Of a DNA stretch of 64,000 nt, positions 52,560 to 60,927 are shown piece by piece; positions within the stretch are counted from its first letter, which is position 1, and each line of letters opens with the position of its first letter. The position numbers and the translations under genes were made by a program. Source of the stretch: Ga0077530 sp046293075 (GTDB taxonomy: Bacteria; Pseudomonadota; Alphaproteobacteria; Rhizobiales; Hyphomicrobiaceae). Location of the stretch: assembly GCA_046293075.1 (NCBI GenBank), contig JBKBPL010000021.1:1-64000 (forward strand), read 5' to 3'. The notes beneath the pieces were generated by a model that searched no databases, was not told the DNA's origin, and saw nothing but the letters and a program-made list of their open reading frames with translations.

Positions 52560-54848
52560 CTAGCGCCCATACCTGAGCCACAGCGCGCTCAAGATGTCGG
52601 AGTAGTCATCCGTCCAGGCATTGAGAAGCGGCGGTTTGGCGGGCTGCGCGAAGGGCCAGGCAAGAACGCGATCGATGACCGCAGGCGATCTGCTCACGAG
52701 GACCACCTGCGAACTGGTCCGATCAAAGCCCTTTCCTTGCGGCCGGTCGACGGCGATCGCGGTGTACACACCCGGAACGGCACCGGCAACCGCTGTGGCG
52801 ACCGAGACCAGATCAAGATGGCGATTTGAGACGTGAAGTGCCAGCAGACCGTCAGGCGAAAGCTTCTGCAGATAGAGCGTGAGCGCTTCGACGGTCAACA
52901 AGTGCACCGGAACGGCGTCCGAAGAGAAGGCGTCGATCACGAGGTAGTCGAACGTGGCTGCCGGTTCCCTCGCGAGCGTAAGCCGTGCATCGCCGAGGAC
53001 GACGTCAGCATTCGGTCGGCAGGACGAGAGATAGCGAAACCGGCTCGGATCGCTGGCGATGCGCACGACGACCGGATCGATCTCATAGAAGCGCCACGCT
53101 TCCTCCGGTCGCGAGTTGCAGGCCATCGCGCCGGTGCCGAGACCGACGATGCCGACGCGGATCGGCTCGCCCTTCAACTTGCTCGCGCGCGCCACCTCGG
53201 CACCTAGAGCCATCGGGCTCTGAGGGTGATAGTAGGTCATCGGAACCGGGCGCTCGATCAGCGAGCCGTCCTCGGCAATGAGACGGTCGGCGCCATGCAA
53301 CGTAGTACCGTGCATGAGAAGGCGAACCTTGCCGTCGCTCGTCATCGCGACGCGATGGGTGCCAAAGAAGCTGCGCTCCGCATCCCCGCGGTTCATCGGA
53401 GACGGCAGCGCCGCGATTGCGAGCGCAGCCACAGCGGTGAGGACGAGCAGGGCGTGCGGCTTTTCACGCCGGAGAAGGGCGAGGAGGCCAAAGCCGATGA
53501 GCATAATCTGCCCCAACCGGCTGCCGGTGGCGCCCGACAATTGGAGTGAAATCACAAGCGCGAACGCGACGGTTGCGAGGCCGGCGATAGCGACGATCTC
53601 GCGCATTTCTTGCCGGGCGATGCGGGCTGCGACGCCGGGCCGGCACGCCATGGCCAGCACGAGGAGCAACGGATACTCCCAGATGGCGTTGAAGATCTGC
53701 GGCGCAACCAGCGCGGCAAAGATGCCGCCGAGCACCCCGCCGAGGGACATCCACAGATAGAACTCGGTCAGATGCCGGCTCTCCGGCCGGCGCTCGAAGA
53801 GCTCGCGGTGGCACACCATGGTTGCGGCAAAAAAGGCGACGATGCCGCCCACGGCAGCAATCTGCCATCCGCGGTTGCCTGCCAGCGACATGCCGAGCAG
53901 GACCGCGAGCGTTGCAACCGGCTGGAGGAAGAGCATCCAGCGGTGCGGGATGTAGGGTTTGTCGCGGAAAACGAGAACGAAGGTCGAGAGGAACATTGCG
54001 AGCGGCAGAACCCACAGGAATGGGGCTGATGCGATATCCGTCGTCACGTAGCTCGTGAAGGCGACGAGCAGGCCGGAAGGCACGAAGGCAAGGGCGACCC
54101 AGCTGGCACGCTGCTGGAGGGTCGGCTGCCGCGCGTCGAGGCGTGCGGGCACGTCCGCGGCTCTGGCATTGGCGCCGGCACCAGCCGCGCCGAGTGCGAC
54201 ACTCATCATCATTCCGCAGAGGGCAATCATCATCGCCAAGATCACGAAGCCCGACGCCCAGAGTGCGGCCTGGTCCGCAAGCCCGCTGAAAGGTTCGATG
54301 ATGGTCGGATAGGCGAGGAGTGCGACGAGGCTTCCGAGGTTGGAAGCGCCATACAGGAAGTACGGGTCACCGGCGTGGGGATGGCCCGTGCGCGCGAACC
54401 AAGCTTGGAGCAGCGGCGCATTGGCGGAGACGGCAAAGAATGGGAGGCCGACGCCGAGGGCAAGCGTCACGATCAGCCAACCGTAGGCATCGCCGACCGG
54501 CGGCTCGGCGCGGCCATCCGCGAGACCGATCGGCAGGGTGAACATCGCCAAGGCGAGGACGGCCATATGGGCAATGGGGATGAGACGCTGGCGCAGATAG
54601 CGACTCAACAGGTGCGCGTAGCAATAGCCGGCCAGCAGCACCGCTTGGAAGAAGCACATCGAGACCGCCCACACCGACGGCGAACCGCCGAGCTTGGGCA
54701 GCACCATCCTTGCGAACATTGGCTGCACGGAAAAGAGCAGGACGGCTGAAAGGAAGAGGGTTGCCGTGAACGTCAAAAGCACGAGGCGGGTATCGCCAAC
54801 CGTCCATGCCTGCCGCAGACGCGCGAACTGCCCGGTCACATACGCCAT
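52560..54848 (-). CDS. Fused membrane transporter-like / spermidine synthase-like protein
   Basis: 762 residues. The first two thirds hold about twelve to fourteen hydrophobic spans (LVLLTFTATLFLSAVLLFSV; FFAVSANAPLLQAWFARTGH; FLYGASNLGSLVALLAYPTI). From about residue 520 a spermidine-synthase-like Rossmann domain follows: VGIVGLGTGAMACNSRP binds SAM, ADVVLGDARLTLA and DYLVIDAFSSDAVPVHLLT continue the fold. No polyamine-pathway gene is near, and members of this fused family have no proven aminopropyltransferase activity that I can point to. ATG 54848 has GGGAGG twelve bases upstream. Confidence 0.88.
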   Translation of the reverse strand: MAYVTGQFARLRQAWTVGDTRLVLLTFTATLFLSAVLLFSVQPMFARMVLPKLGGSPSVWAVSMCFFQAVLLAGYCYAHLLSRYLRQRLIPIAHMAVLALAMFTLPIGLADGRAEPPVGDAYGWLIVTLALGVGLPFFAVSANAPLLQAWFARTGHPHAGDPYFLYGASNLGSLVALLAYPTIIEPFSGLADQAALWASGFVILAMMIALCGMMMSVALGAAGAGANARAADVPARLDARQPTLQQRASWVALAFVPSGLLVAFTSYVTTDIASAPFLWVLPLAMFLSTFVLVFRDKPYIPHRWMLFLQPVATLAVLLGMSLAGNRGWQIAAVGGIVAFFAATMVCHRELFERRPESRHLTEFYLWMSLGGVLGGIFAALVAPQIFNAIWEYPLLLVLAMACRPGVAARIARQEMREIVAIAGLATVAFALVISLQLSGATGSRLGQIMLIGFGLLALLRREKPHALLVLTAVAALAIAALPSPMNRGDAERSFFGTHRVAMTSDGKVRLLMHGTTLHGADRLIAEDGSLIERPVPMTYYHPQSPMALGAEVARASKLKGEPIRVGIVGLGTGAMACNSRPEEAWRFYEIDPVVVRIASDPSRFRYLSSCRPNADVVLGDARLTLAREPAATFDYLVIDAFSSDAVPVHLLTVEALTLYLQKLSPDGLLALHVSNRHLDLVSVATAVAGAVPGVYTAIAVDRPQGKGFDRTSSQVVLVSRSPAVIDRVLAWPFAQPAKPPLLNAWTDDYSDILSALWLRYGR

Positions 54849-54965
54849 GACACCACTGACCTCCCCTCGACGCACGAACGGGGAAGTATGGCCAGCATTG
54901 ATTGAGTTTCGCTGAACGGGCCGGGGTGGCGGGCTTTACCAATCGTTAGGAAGCGCGGGGAGCGC

Positions 54966-55520
54966 TCAGTTCCGGCCCTGCTCGGTTCGCCACGGAGGCC
55001 TCCTGTCATCCCCCTCGCGCATCCCGCGCCAGAACGCGCGGCGCCTGGAGCGGTCCGCTTCCTCCCAGCGGGCGAATGCGGCGCGCTCGGCAGGTGTCAG
55101 CTGCTTGGCGATAGCCTGGATGACCTCCAGCGCACGCAGGCGCATCTCCTGCTCGGCGTCGAACAGGCGCTTCTGAGCGGCGGCGTACTTTTCGGCGTCG
55201 AAAGGCTCAGCGATCAGCGTCTTGCGGGCCTCGTCGCGGGCGGCGTGCACCGCCTCCCGCAGCGGGCGCATCGCATTTCGATCGGCTTCGACCGAGTCCC
55301 AGATCGCGCGGCGTCGCTCACGCGGCAGCGTGACGGCGAAGCCAAAAAGCTGCGCATTGGACGACGAACCGAGCAGCGGCGGGCCTGCGCGCATTGCATG
55401 CCAGCGCGAGGCGACGGCACCGAGAACAAGGCCGTTGAGAAGCAGGGAGACGACGAGCACGGTCAGCAGCCATCTCGGCGCCCGCCGTACAACCCGCGCC
55501 TCTCGCGGCCTCAGGATCAT
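54966..55520 (-). CDS. Periplasmic heavy-metal sensor-like protein (CnrX/Spy-type)
   Basis: 184 residues. One N-terminal span (WLLTVLVVSLLLNGLVLGAV) anchors a mainly helical periplasmic domain: AVTLPRERRRAIWDSVEADR, REAVHAARDEARKTLIAEPF and LTPAERAAFARWEEADRSRR. This is the layout of the CnrX/ZraP/Spy group. It overlaps the anti-sigma gene by four bases and would sense the signal for the sigma factor coded two genes upstream, as CnrX does with CnrY and CnrH. No metal-efflux gene is adjacent, and few His or Cys ligands are seen. Confidence 0.8.
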   Translation of the reverse strand: MILRPREARVVRRAPRWLLTVLVVSLLLNGLVLGAVASRWHAMRAGPPLLGSSSNAQLFGFAVTLPRERRRAIWDSVEADRNAMRPLREAVHAARDEARKTLIAEPFDAEKYAAAQKRLFDAEQEMRLRALEVIQAIAKQLTPAERAAFARWEEADRSRRRAFWRGMREGDDRRPPWRTEQGRN

Positions 55521-56140
55521 AGGAACTCCTCCTCGATGATCTCGAGGAGACCCTCGCCATTCAGGAAAGCGAGCGCCTGATTAGCACCATCAGAACCGGT
55601 CGTGGCGCTGGCGACCATCTGCGCAACGTCTGTCGGCACGAGATCCGCCACGCCGACGAGCACACCGGCCACGAGGGAGGCCGCAAGCAGCGCGGCCGTC
55701 CGCCAGCCGCCTGTCATGCGGTCGCGCTGTGGCGTGGCGCCTGCAAGGGCTGCGGCCCGTGCGGTCGCATGTGATATCTCGCCGCTGCCGCGTGGCCAGG
55801 CAATGACCACGCCTGAGGTGCCCCCCGCGGCTGGATGGGTGCCCACGGCCTGCTGCTCGGCGCGCGCGGACTGACCGGGGGCCGTGTTCGCAACGGCCGC
55901 GGCAATGCGGTCGGCGAGCGCGCGGGTGTCGCCGATCGGCGGTCCAGCGGCATGCGCCAGGACAGCATCAAGCGCCCTTGCTTCGCGCAGCAGCCGTGCG
56001 GCTTCGGTATCGGTGGCGGCGAGGCTCTGGAGCCGCTCGCGCTTCTCCGCCGGCCAGCGCGCCGGATCGCCACCAAAGGTGTCGAGCACGTTCTCGAAAG
56101 CCGTCAGTTCGGCAAGCCTCTTCTCGCTCGTCATCATCAT
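55517..56140 (-). CDS. Probable membrane anti-sigma factor
   Basis: 207 residues. The N-terminal cytoplasmic part (AELTAFENVLDTFGGDPARW, then RLQSLAATDTEAARLLREAR) is common in proteins coded next to alphaproteobacterial ECF sigma factors; one span (TAALLAASLVAGVLVGVADL) near 150-170 is followed by about 40 periplasmic residues. The family call relies on position and topology. Three ATGs in a row (56140, 56137, 56134) are possible starts; none has a good ribosome site. It lies 37 bp after the sigma gene and overlaps the sensor gene. Confidence 0.75.
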   Translation of the reverse strand: MMMTSEKRLAELTAFENVLDTFGGDPARWPAEKRERLQSLAATDTEAARLLREARALDAVLAHAAGPPIGDTRALADRIAAAVANTAPGQSARAEQQAVGTHPAAGGTSGVVIAWPRGSGEISHATARAAALAGATPQRDRMTGGWRTAALLAASLVAGVLVGVADLVPTDVAQMVASATTGSDGANQALAFLNGEGLLEIIEEEFL

Positions 56141-56177
56141 TCGGGGCACATGTCGCGCCCCGCCTCTCGTCTTCTTG

Positions 56178-56828
56178 CTACTCGCTGTCCGGCAGCAACT
56201 GTCTCCACTCATCCTTCAGCGCGACCTTGAGAGCCCGCCGGGCCCGCGCCAGCAGCGACTCGACCGCTTCATCCGATATGCCGAGCATGTCGCCCACCTC
56301 GATCTGGCTCAAGCCCTCGTAGTGAAACAGCGTAAGCGCGACGCGCTGACGCTCGGGAAGCGCGGCGAGCGCCGCATCGACCCGTTTCGCCAGGTCGGCC
56401 TCCTCGAGCCCGCGGCTCTGCCCGGCGGCCTGCGGCATCTCGGGGACTTCTGCAACGACGCTGGTCAGCCGATGGCGGCGCAGATGATCGAGGCAGAGGT
56501 TCGTGACCACCCGGCGCAGCCAGGGCCGCAGGCCGCCGGGGCCGAGTTCGAGCGTGCCGGCGTGGTGCCAGACCCGCACGAGCGCCTCCTGGACGATATC
56601 CTCCGCATCGCCATCCACCTTGAGCATGCGCCGGGCCACGGCCAGAAGGCTCCCGGCGTGGCGGTCAATCAACTCGCGGAAGGCGGCGCTGTCGCCATTG
56701 CGAATGCGCGCGAGAACGGCGGCCTCTTCGGCTGCCGTCCCCGCCTCCGGCCCTGGCCGGCCACCCGGCCCCGGACCGCTATCGTGCGCGCGCGTCACGC
56801 GACGGCTCCTCACGATCATCTCGACCAT
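56178..56828 (-). CDS. ECF-type RNA polymerase sigma factor
   Basis: 216 residues. Region 2 has AFRELIDRHAGSLLAVARRM and GDAEDIVQEALVRVWHHAG; region 4 has LAALPERQRVALTLFHYEGL then SQIEVGDMLGISDEAVESLL. The spacer carries a short acidic stretch. ATG 56828 (MVEMIVRS) was chosen; an in-frame start at 56852 is possible. Downstream genes code for its probable anti-sigma and periplasmic sensor, upstream is an EF-hand protein in the same direction. Confidence 0.93.
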   Translation of the reverse strand: MVEMIVRSRRVTRAHDSGPGPGGRPGPEAGTAAEEAAVLARIRNGDSAAFRELIDRHAGSLLAVARRMLKVDGDAEDIVQEALVRVWHHAGTLELGPGGLRPWLRRVVTNLCLDHLRRHRLTSVVAEVPEMPQAAGQSRGLEEADLAKRVDAALAALPERQRVALTLFHYEGLSQIEVGDMLGISDEAVESLLARARRALKVALKDEWRQLLPDSE

Positions 56829-56927
56829 CGGAGTGTAGCTCAGCGCGCGCATGTGTGCCTCGCCTTTTCGTGGCCCGCTTTCGGCGCCCGGCGTTCGCCT
56901 CGGGGGCCGGACGCGCCAGCGTTGTGG

Positions 56928-57899
56928 CTAGAGCTTCTGCTGCTCCCGCTCGGGTGCGTACTCGCCGCCGCGATCCCGGCCGCGTCCACGCCAGCCGCGC
57001 TCATCATGGTGACCGCGGCCGCGATGCCAGCCCCGCGGGTGCTCGTCCCGCGAGATCTTCCCATCCTTGTTGCGGTCGAGACGATCGAACATCTCGCCAG
57101 CGACCTTGAAAGCTTGCTCGCGCGTGATCTTGCCCTCGGCAGTGGCGCCGAAGCGATGGAGGACGCGCTTGACGCGATAATCGATCATCTCCTTGGCGAG
57201 GGCCTCTCGGTCTGCGCGGTCGAGCGTGCCGTCCTTGTTGCGGTCCATGCGGTCGAAGCGCTCGCCGGCGACCCGGATCACCTCGTCGAGTGAAATGCCG
57301 CCATCTTTGTCGACCTTGGTGCCGCGCAGGAAGCCGAGGCGCGGACCCTGCCCGAAACCATGACGGTCGCCGCGCATGGCGGAGAACGGCTCACCGGAGA
57401 GGCGGGAGAGGACGTCGCGGCCACGCATGATCGGCGGCAGGTCGGCGTCGGTGATCCGCCCATCACTGTCGAGGTCGGCAAGGGCAAAGCGGCGGCGCAC
57501 CTCATCAAGATACTCGGATTTCGTCACGGAGCGCCCCAGGCGGGTCTCGCCCGTCCCGGCATCATCCCGATCGGCACGGCGCCAACGAGAGCCGCGATCT
57601 TTGCCGCCCTTGGCGAGGGCTGCCTCGATCTCGGCGACGTCGATGACCCCGTCGCTGTTGAGGTCGAAGCGGGCGAAGCGCTCGCGCACCTTCTCGTCGA
57701 AGGCTTCGCGGGTCAACTCGCGGCCCCATCGGCCGGCGAAGGGGCCCATGCCGAAGCCGTGCCGGCTTTCGTCGTCATACCAACGGTCAATCATGCCGCC
57801 GCCCATGCCATGCCCGCGATGACCAGGGGCTGATACTGCAAATGCCGCACCGCCAACGATCAAAACTGCGGCGACGATGAGGACCTTCTTCTTGGACAT
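56928..57899 (-). CDS. Exported EF-hand repeat protein
   Basis: 323 residues. Signal peptide VLIVAAVLIVGGAAFAVSAP, then several calcium-loop motifs: DLNSDGVIDVAE, DLDSDGRITDAD, DKDGGISLDE, DRNKDGTLDRAD and DRNKDGKISRDE, i.e. about five EF-hand-like units separated by Arg/Gly-rich linkers. The C-terminus is rich in His, Arg and Gly (HRGRGHHDERGWRGRGRDRG), which may bind metal or polyanions. It stands first in the run leading to the ECF sigma genes. Its ribosome site lies in a 9-bp hairpin (57907-57937). Confidence 0.88.
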   Translation of the reverse strand: MSKKKVLIVAAVLIVGGAAFAVSAPGHRGHGMGGGMIDRWYDDESRHGFGMGPFAGRWGRELTREAFDEKVRERFARFDLNSDGVIDVAEIEAALAKGGKDRGSRWRRADRDDAGTGETRLGRSVTKSEYLDEVRRRFALADLDSDGRITDADLPPIMRGRDVLSRLSGEPFSAMRGDRHGFGQGPRLGFLRGTKVDKDGGISLDEVIRVAGERFDRMDRNKDGTLDRADREALAKEMIDYRVKRVLHRFGATAEGKITREQAFKVAGEMFDRLDRNKDGKISRDEHPRGWHRGRGHHDERGWRGRGRDRGGEYAPEREQQKL

Positions 57900-57906
57900 T
57901 CCGGGA

Positions 57907-57937
57907 ACTCCTCGAGTCCGAGCTGATTTCGAGGAGT
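57907..57937 (-). promoter_or_regulatory. Hairpin enclosing the ribosome binding site of the EF-hand gene
   Basis: On the minus strand ACTCCTCGA (57937-57929) is followed after 13 bases by its exact complement TCGAGGAGT (57915-57907), which contains the Shine-Dalgarno AGGAG eight bases before the ATG. The 9-bp helix would hide the ribosome site. This fits a translational switch (thermometer, protein or metal controlled); which one is not known. Confidence 0.55.
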
Positions 57938-57993
57938 GAACGCCTTGGGCGGGAGAAATCCGTCGCCCTACTTGTGATCAAATTGGCGCATGT

Positions 57994-60927
57994 TCACGAG
58001 ATGATCACATCGAACAAGGCTGCAACCTCGGCGAGTGTCGCGGCAAGCGTCGCTTCCAAATGGGGGAAGTCGGGCGCGTCGCCGGCCCGTGTCAGTAGCT
58101 CGAGGAGGCCGTCCGGCGCCTTCGCCGGCTCAAACGGCCCATCCAGGCAGAGACGCAGCACCTCGGTCAGATTGTGCACCAGGCCGGCGGCAGGGATCAG
58201 AACATCGGCGTGGGGAGCGCTGAGCAGCCCTGCGGCGGCGAGTTTCCTGAGCGCGGCGATCGTGTTCTGGTCGAGGACTTCGGGATGCGCGTGCGCATGG
58301 GCGAGCTGAAGGAACTGGGCGATGAACTCGATATCGACGAGGCCGCCGCGGACCTGCTTCAACTCCCAGATGTCGTCCGTGCCCTTCTCCTTGGCGATGC
58401 GTTCGCGCATATCGCGGACATCAGCGACGAGCTTCGCACGGTCGCGGGGCCGGACCAGCGCGCGGCGGATGGCAGCCTCGACGCGGGCGCGCAAGTCGGG
58501 TGGGCCCGAAATGACACGGGCGCGCGTCAGCGCCATGTGCTCCCACGTCCAGGCCTCCTTCTCCTGGTAGTACTCGAAGCTCGAGAGTTGTGTCGCCACC
58601 GGCCCTTTCTGTCCCGAAGGCCTGAGCCGCATGTCGACTTCGTAAAGCGACCCCTCAGCCGTGGGGGACGAGAGCGCCGAGATCAGGCGCTGGGTCAGTC
58701 GTGCAAAATACTGGCTCGGTGCGAGCGGCCGCGGCCCGTCGGACTGCTGGACGGCATCGTCGAACGTGTAGACAAGGATGAGGTCGAGATCGGAGGCGGC
58801 GGTCATTTCGCGCCCGCCGAGCTTGCCCATGGCAACGACCGCGGCAGCCCCGCCGGCGACGTGGCCGCTCTGGGCGACAAGCTCGCGCTCCACCTGTCGT
58901 TGGAGCGCCGAAATCAGGTGCTCGGCCAGCGCAGCATAGGCGCCGCCGGCCTGCGCCGCGGTGATCGTCCCGGAGAGCACGCGGACCCCGATCAGAAAGG
59001 CCTGCTCGCTGCCGACGATGCGCGCGCGGTCCAGAGCCTCCTGATAGTCGGTGGTCGCCGCGATCTCCGCATCCACGAGGCGGGCAAGCGCATCGGCATC
59101 GGGCAGGCTGCCGAAGAAGCCTGGATCGAGAACGGCATCGAGCACGCGGCGGCGGCGGCTCATGATCCGGGCCAGTCGCGGCGCGGAGCCCATGATGTCC
59201 GCCACGAGGCGCAGCAGACGCGGGTTGGCGCGCAGCAGCGAAAAGAGCTGCACGCCCGAGGGGAGCTGCGAAAGAAAGCGGTCGAAGCCGAGGAAGGCCT
59301 GGTCCGGATCGCTGGTGCGCGCCAGAGCCTCGATCAGGGCTGGCTGCACTTCGGTCAAGAGTTCGCGGGCGCGCGGGGTGCGTACGGCCGGATAGCGGCC
59401 ATGATGCCAGCCGCGCACGACGGCGATGATATCGGATGGGCGCTTGTAGCCCATCCGGGCCAACGCCTCGACGGTACCGGGGTCATCCTGCTCGCCGGCA
59501 AACACCATGTTGGCATCGCCGCGGGTGAGTTCCGGCACATCCTCGAACAACGCACCGTAGTGGCGCTGAACGCGCTCGAGATGGGTGACGAGAGCGCTTG
59601 AGAAGGCCGCCGAGTCCGGGAAGCCCGCGAAGCGGGCGAGGCGCAGGAGACCATCGGCATCGGCGGGGAGGGTCTGCGTCTGCTCATCGGCGATCATCTG
59701 CAGCCGGTGCTCGATGCGGCGAAGGAAGAGATAGCTGTCCGTCAGCTCGTCGCGCACCTCCGGCCTGATCCAGCCGCGCGCGCTGAGATTGGCGAGCGCG
59801 CCGAGCGTGTCCGGCTGGCGCAGATCGGGCTGTCGGCCGCCGGCAATGAGCTGCTGGGTCTGGACGAAGAACTCGATCTCGCGGATGCCGCCGCGGCCAA
59901 CCTTGATGTTGTGGCCTGCAACACCGATCGTGCCGAATCCTTTGAAGGCATGAATCTGGCGCTTCATCGCATGGATGTCGGCGATCGCGGCAAAGTCAAG
60001 ATACTTGCGCCAGATGAACGGGGCGAGCTCCTTGATGAAGGCCTCGCCGGCGGCAATATCCCCGGCGACCGCGCGGGCCTTGATCATGGCCGCGCGCTCC
60101 CAGTTCTGGCCGAAGCTCTCATAATAGTTGAGCGCCGCGTTGGTCGATATGGCGACTTGCGTCGCACCAGGATCCGGGCGCAGGCGCAGGTCCGTGCGGA
60201 AGACATAGCCGTCCCCGGTGCGCTCCTGCATGAGGCGGACCAGCTCGCGCGTCATCCGCACGAAAAAGGCGAGCGGCTCAAGGCCCGCGCGCAGCTGCAC
60301 AAGCGCCGGCTCATAGAAGACGATGAGGTCGATGTCGCTCGAATAGTTGAGCTCGCGGGCGCCGTGCTTGCCCATCCCGAGCACGATGTACCCCGAGTTC
60401 ACTTCGGGGTGCGCAGTGGGCGTGCCGAGCCAATCGCCTTTGGTGATCGCGGCATTGAAGAGGAAACGGACGGCGACGCGCGTTGCCGCATCGGCAGCAT
60501 CGCTGAGCGCGCCCGTCACGGTCATGACCGGCCATGCGCCACCGAGGTCGGCAAGCGCCACGAGCAGCGCCACCTCGGCCTTGTACTGGCGAAGGATGCG
60601 CATGGCATCCACGGGCGCCGTGGCGGCCGCCATGGCGGCATCGAGCGCGCTTGCGAGCTCAGCCATGCGCACCTCGGGGGCAACCGAGAGGATGCGAGCC
60701 AGTCGAACCGGATCGCGCAGGATCAGGCCGGCAAGATAGGGCGAGCTACCAAGGATGCCGGCGAGCAGATCGCGGACGGCGGGCGCAGCGAGGATCGGCG
60801 CAAGCGGCTGAGCCGCCCCTTCATCGAGCTCCGCCAGCCGATCAGCCGCAAGGCGCGCATCGAAGGCGAGCGGCATTTCGGTGATCCGCTGCCAAAGCGG
60901 CTTGAGCTGGCCTGCGCCTTCCGCCAT
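57994..60927 (-). CDS. glnE: Bifunctional glutamine synthetase adenylyltransferase/deadenylase
   Basis: 977 residues, full length. The N-terminal adenylyl-removing nucleotidyltransferase has LNYSSDIDLIVFYEP (SSDIDL at 196-201) and the C-terminal adenylylating half has TAASDLDLILVYTFD; the regulatory linker lies between. It adjusts glutamine synthetase activity to nitrogen supply under PII control. It follows the histidine kinase gene with no gap (60927/60928), an order common in Hyphomicrobiales. Confidence 0.96.
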   Translation of the reverse strand: MAEGAGQLKPLWQRITEMPLAFDARLAADRLAELDEGAAQPLAPILAAPAVRDLLAGILGSSPYLAGLILRDPVRLARILSVAPEVRMAELASALDAAMAAATAPVDAMRILRQYKAEVALLVALADLGGAWPVMTVTGALSDAADAATRVAVRFLFNAAITKGDWLGTPTAHPEVNSGYIVLGMGKHGARELNYSSDIDLIVFYEPALVQLRAGLEPLAFFVRMTRELVRLMQERTGDGYVFRTDLRLRPDPGATQVAISTNAALNYYESFGQNWERAAMIKARAVAGDIAAGEAFIKELAPFIWRKYLDFAAIADIHAMKRQIHAFKGFGTIGVAGHNIKVGRGGIREIEFFVQTQQLIAGGRQPDLRQPDTLGALANLSARGWIRPEVRDELTDSYLFLRRIEHRLQMIADEQTQTLPADADGLLRLARFAGFPDSAAFSSALVTHLERVQRHYGALFEDVPELTRGDANMVFAGEQDDPGTVEALARMGYKRPSDIIAVVRGWHHGRYPAVRTPRARELLTEVQPALIEALARTSDPDQAFLGFDRFLSQLPSGVQLFSLLRANPRLLRLVADIMGSAPRLARIMSRRRRVLDAVLDPGFFGSLPDADALARLVDAEIAATTDYQEALDRARIVGSEQAFLIGVRVLSGTITAAQAGGAYAALAEHLISALQRQVERELVAQSGHVAGGAAAVVAMGKLGGREMTAASDLDLILVYTFDDAVQQSDGPRPLAPSQYFARLTQRLISALSSPTAEGSLYEVDMRLRPSGQKGPVATQLSSFEYYQEKEAWTWEHMALTRARVISGPPDLRARVEAAIRRALVRPRDRAKLVADVRDMRERIAKEKGTDDIWELKQVRGGLVDIEFIAQFLQLAHAHAHPEVLDQNTIAALRKLAAAGLLSAPHADVLIPAAGLVHNLTEVLRLCLDGPFEPAKAPDGLLELLTRAGDAPDFPHLEATLAATLAEVAALFDVIIS

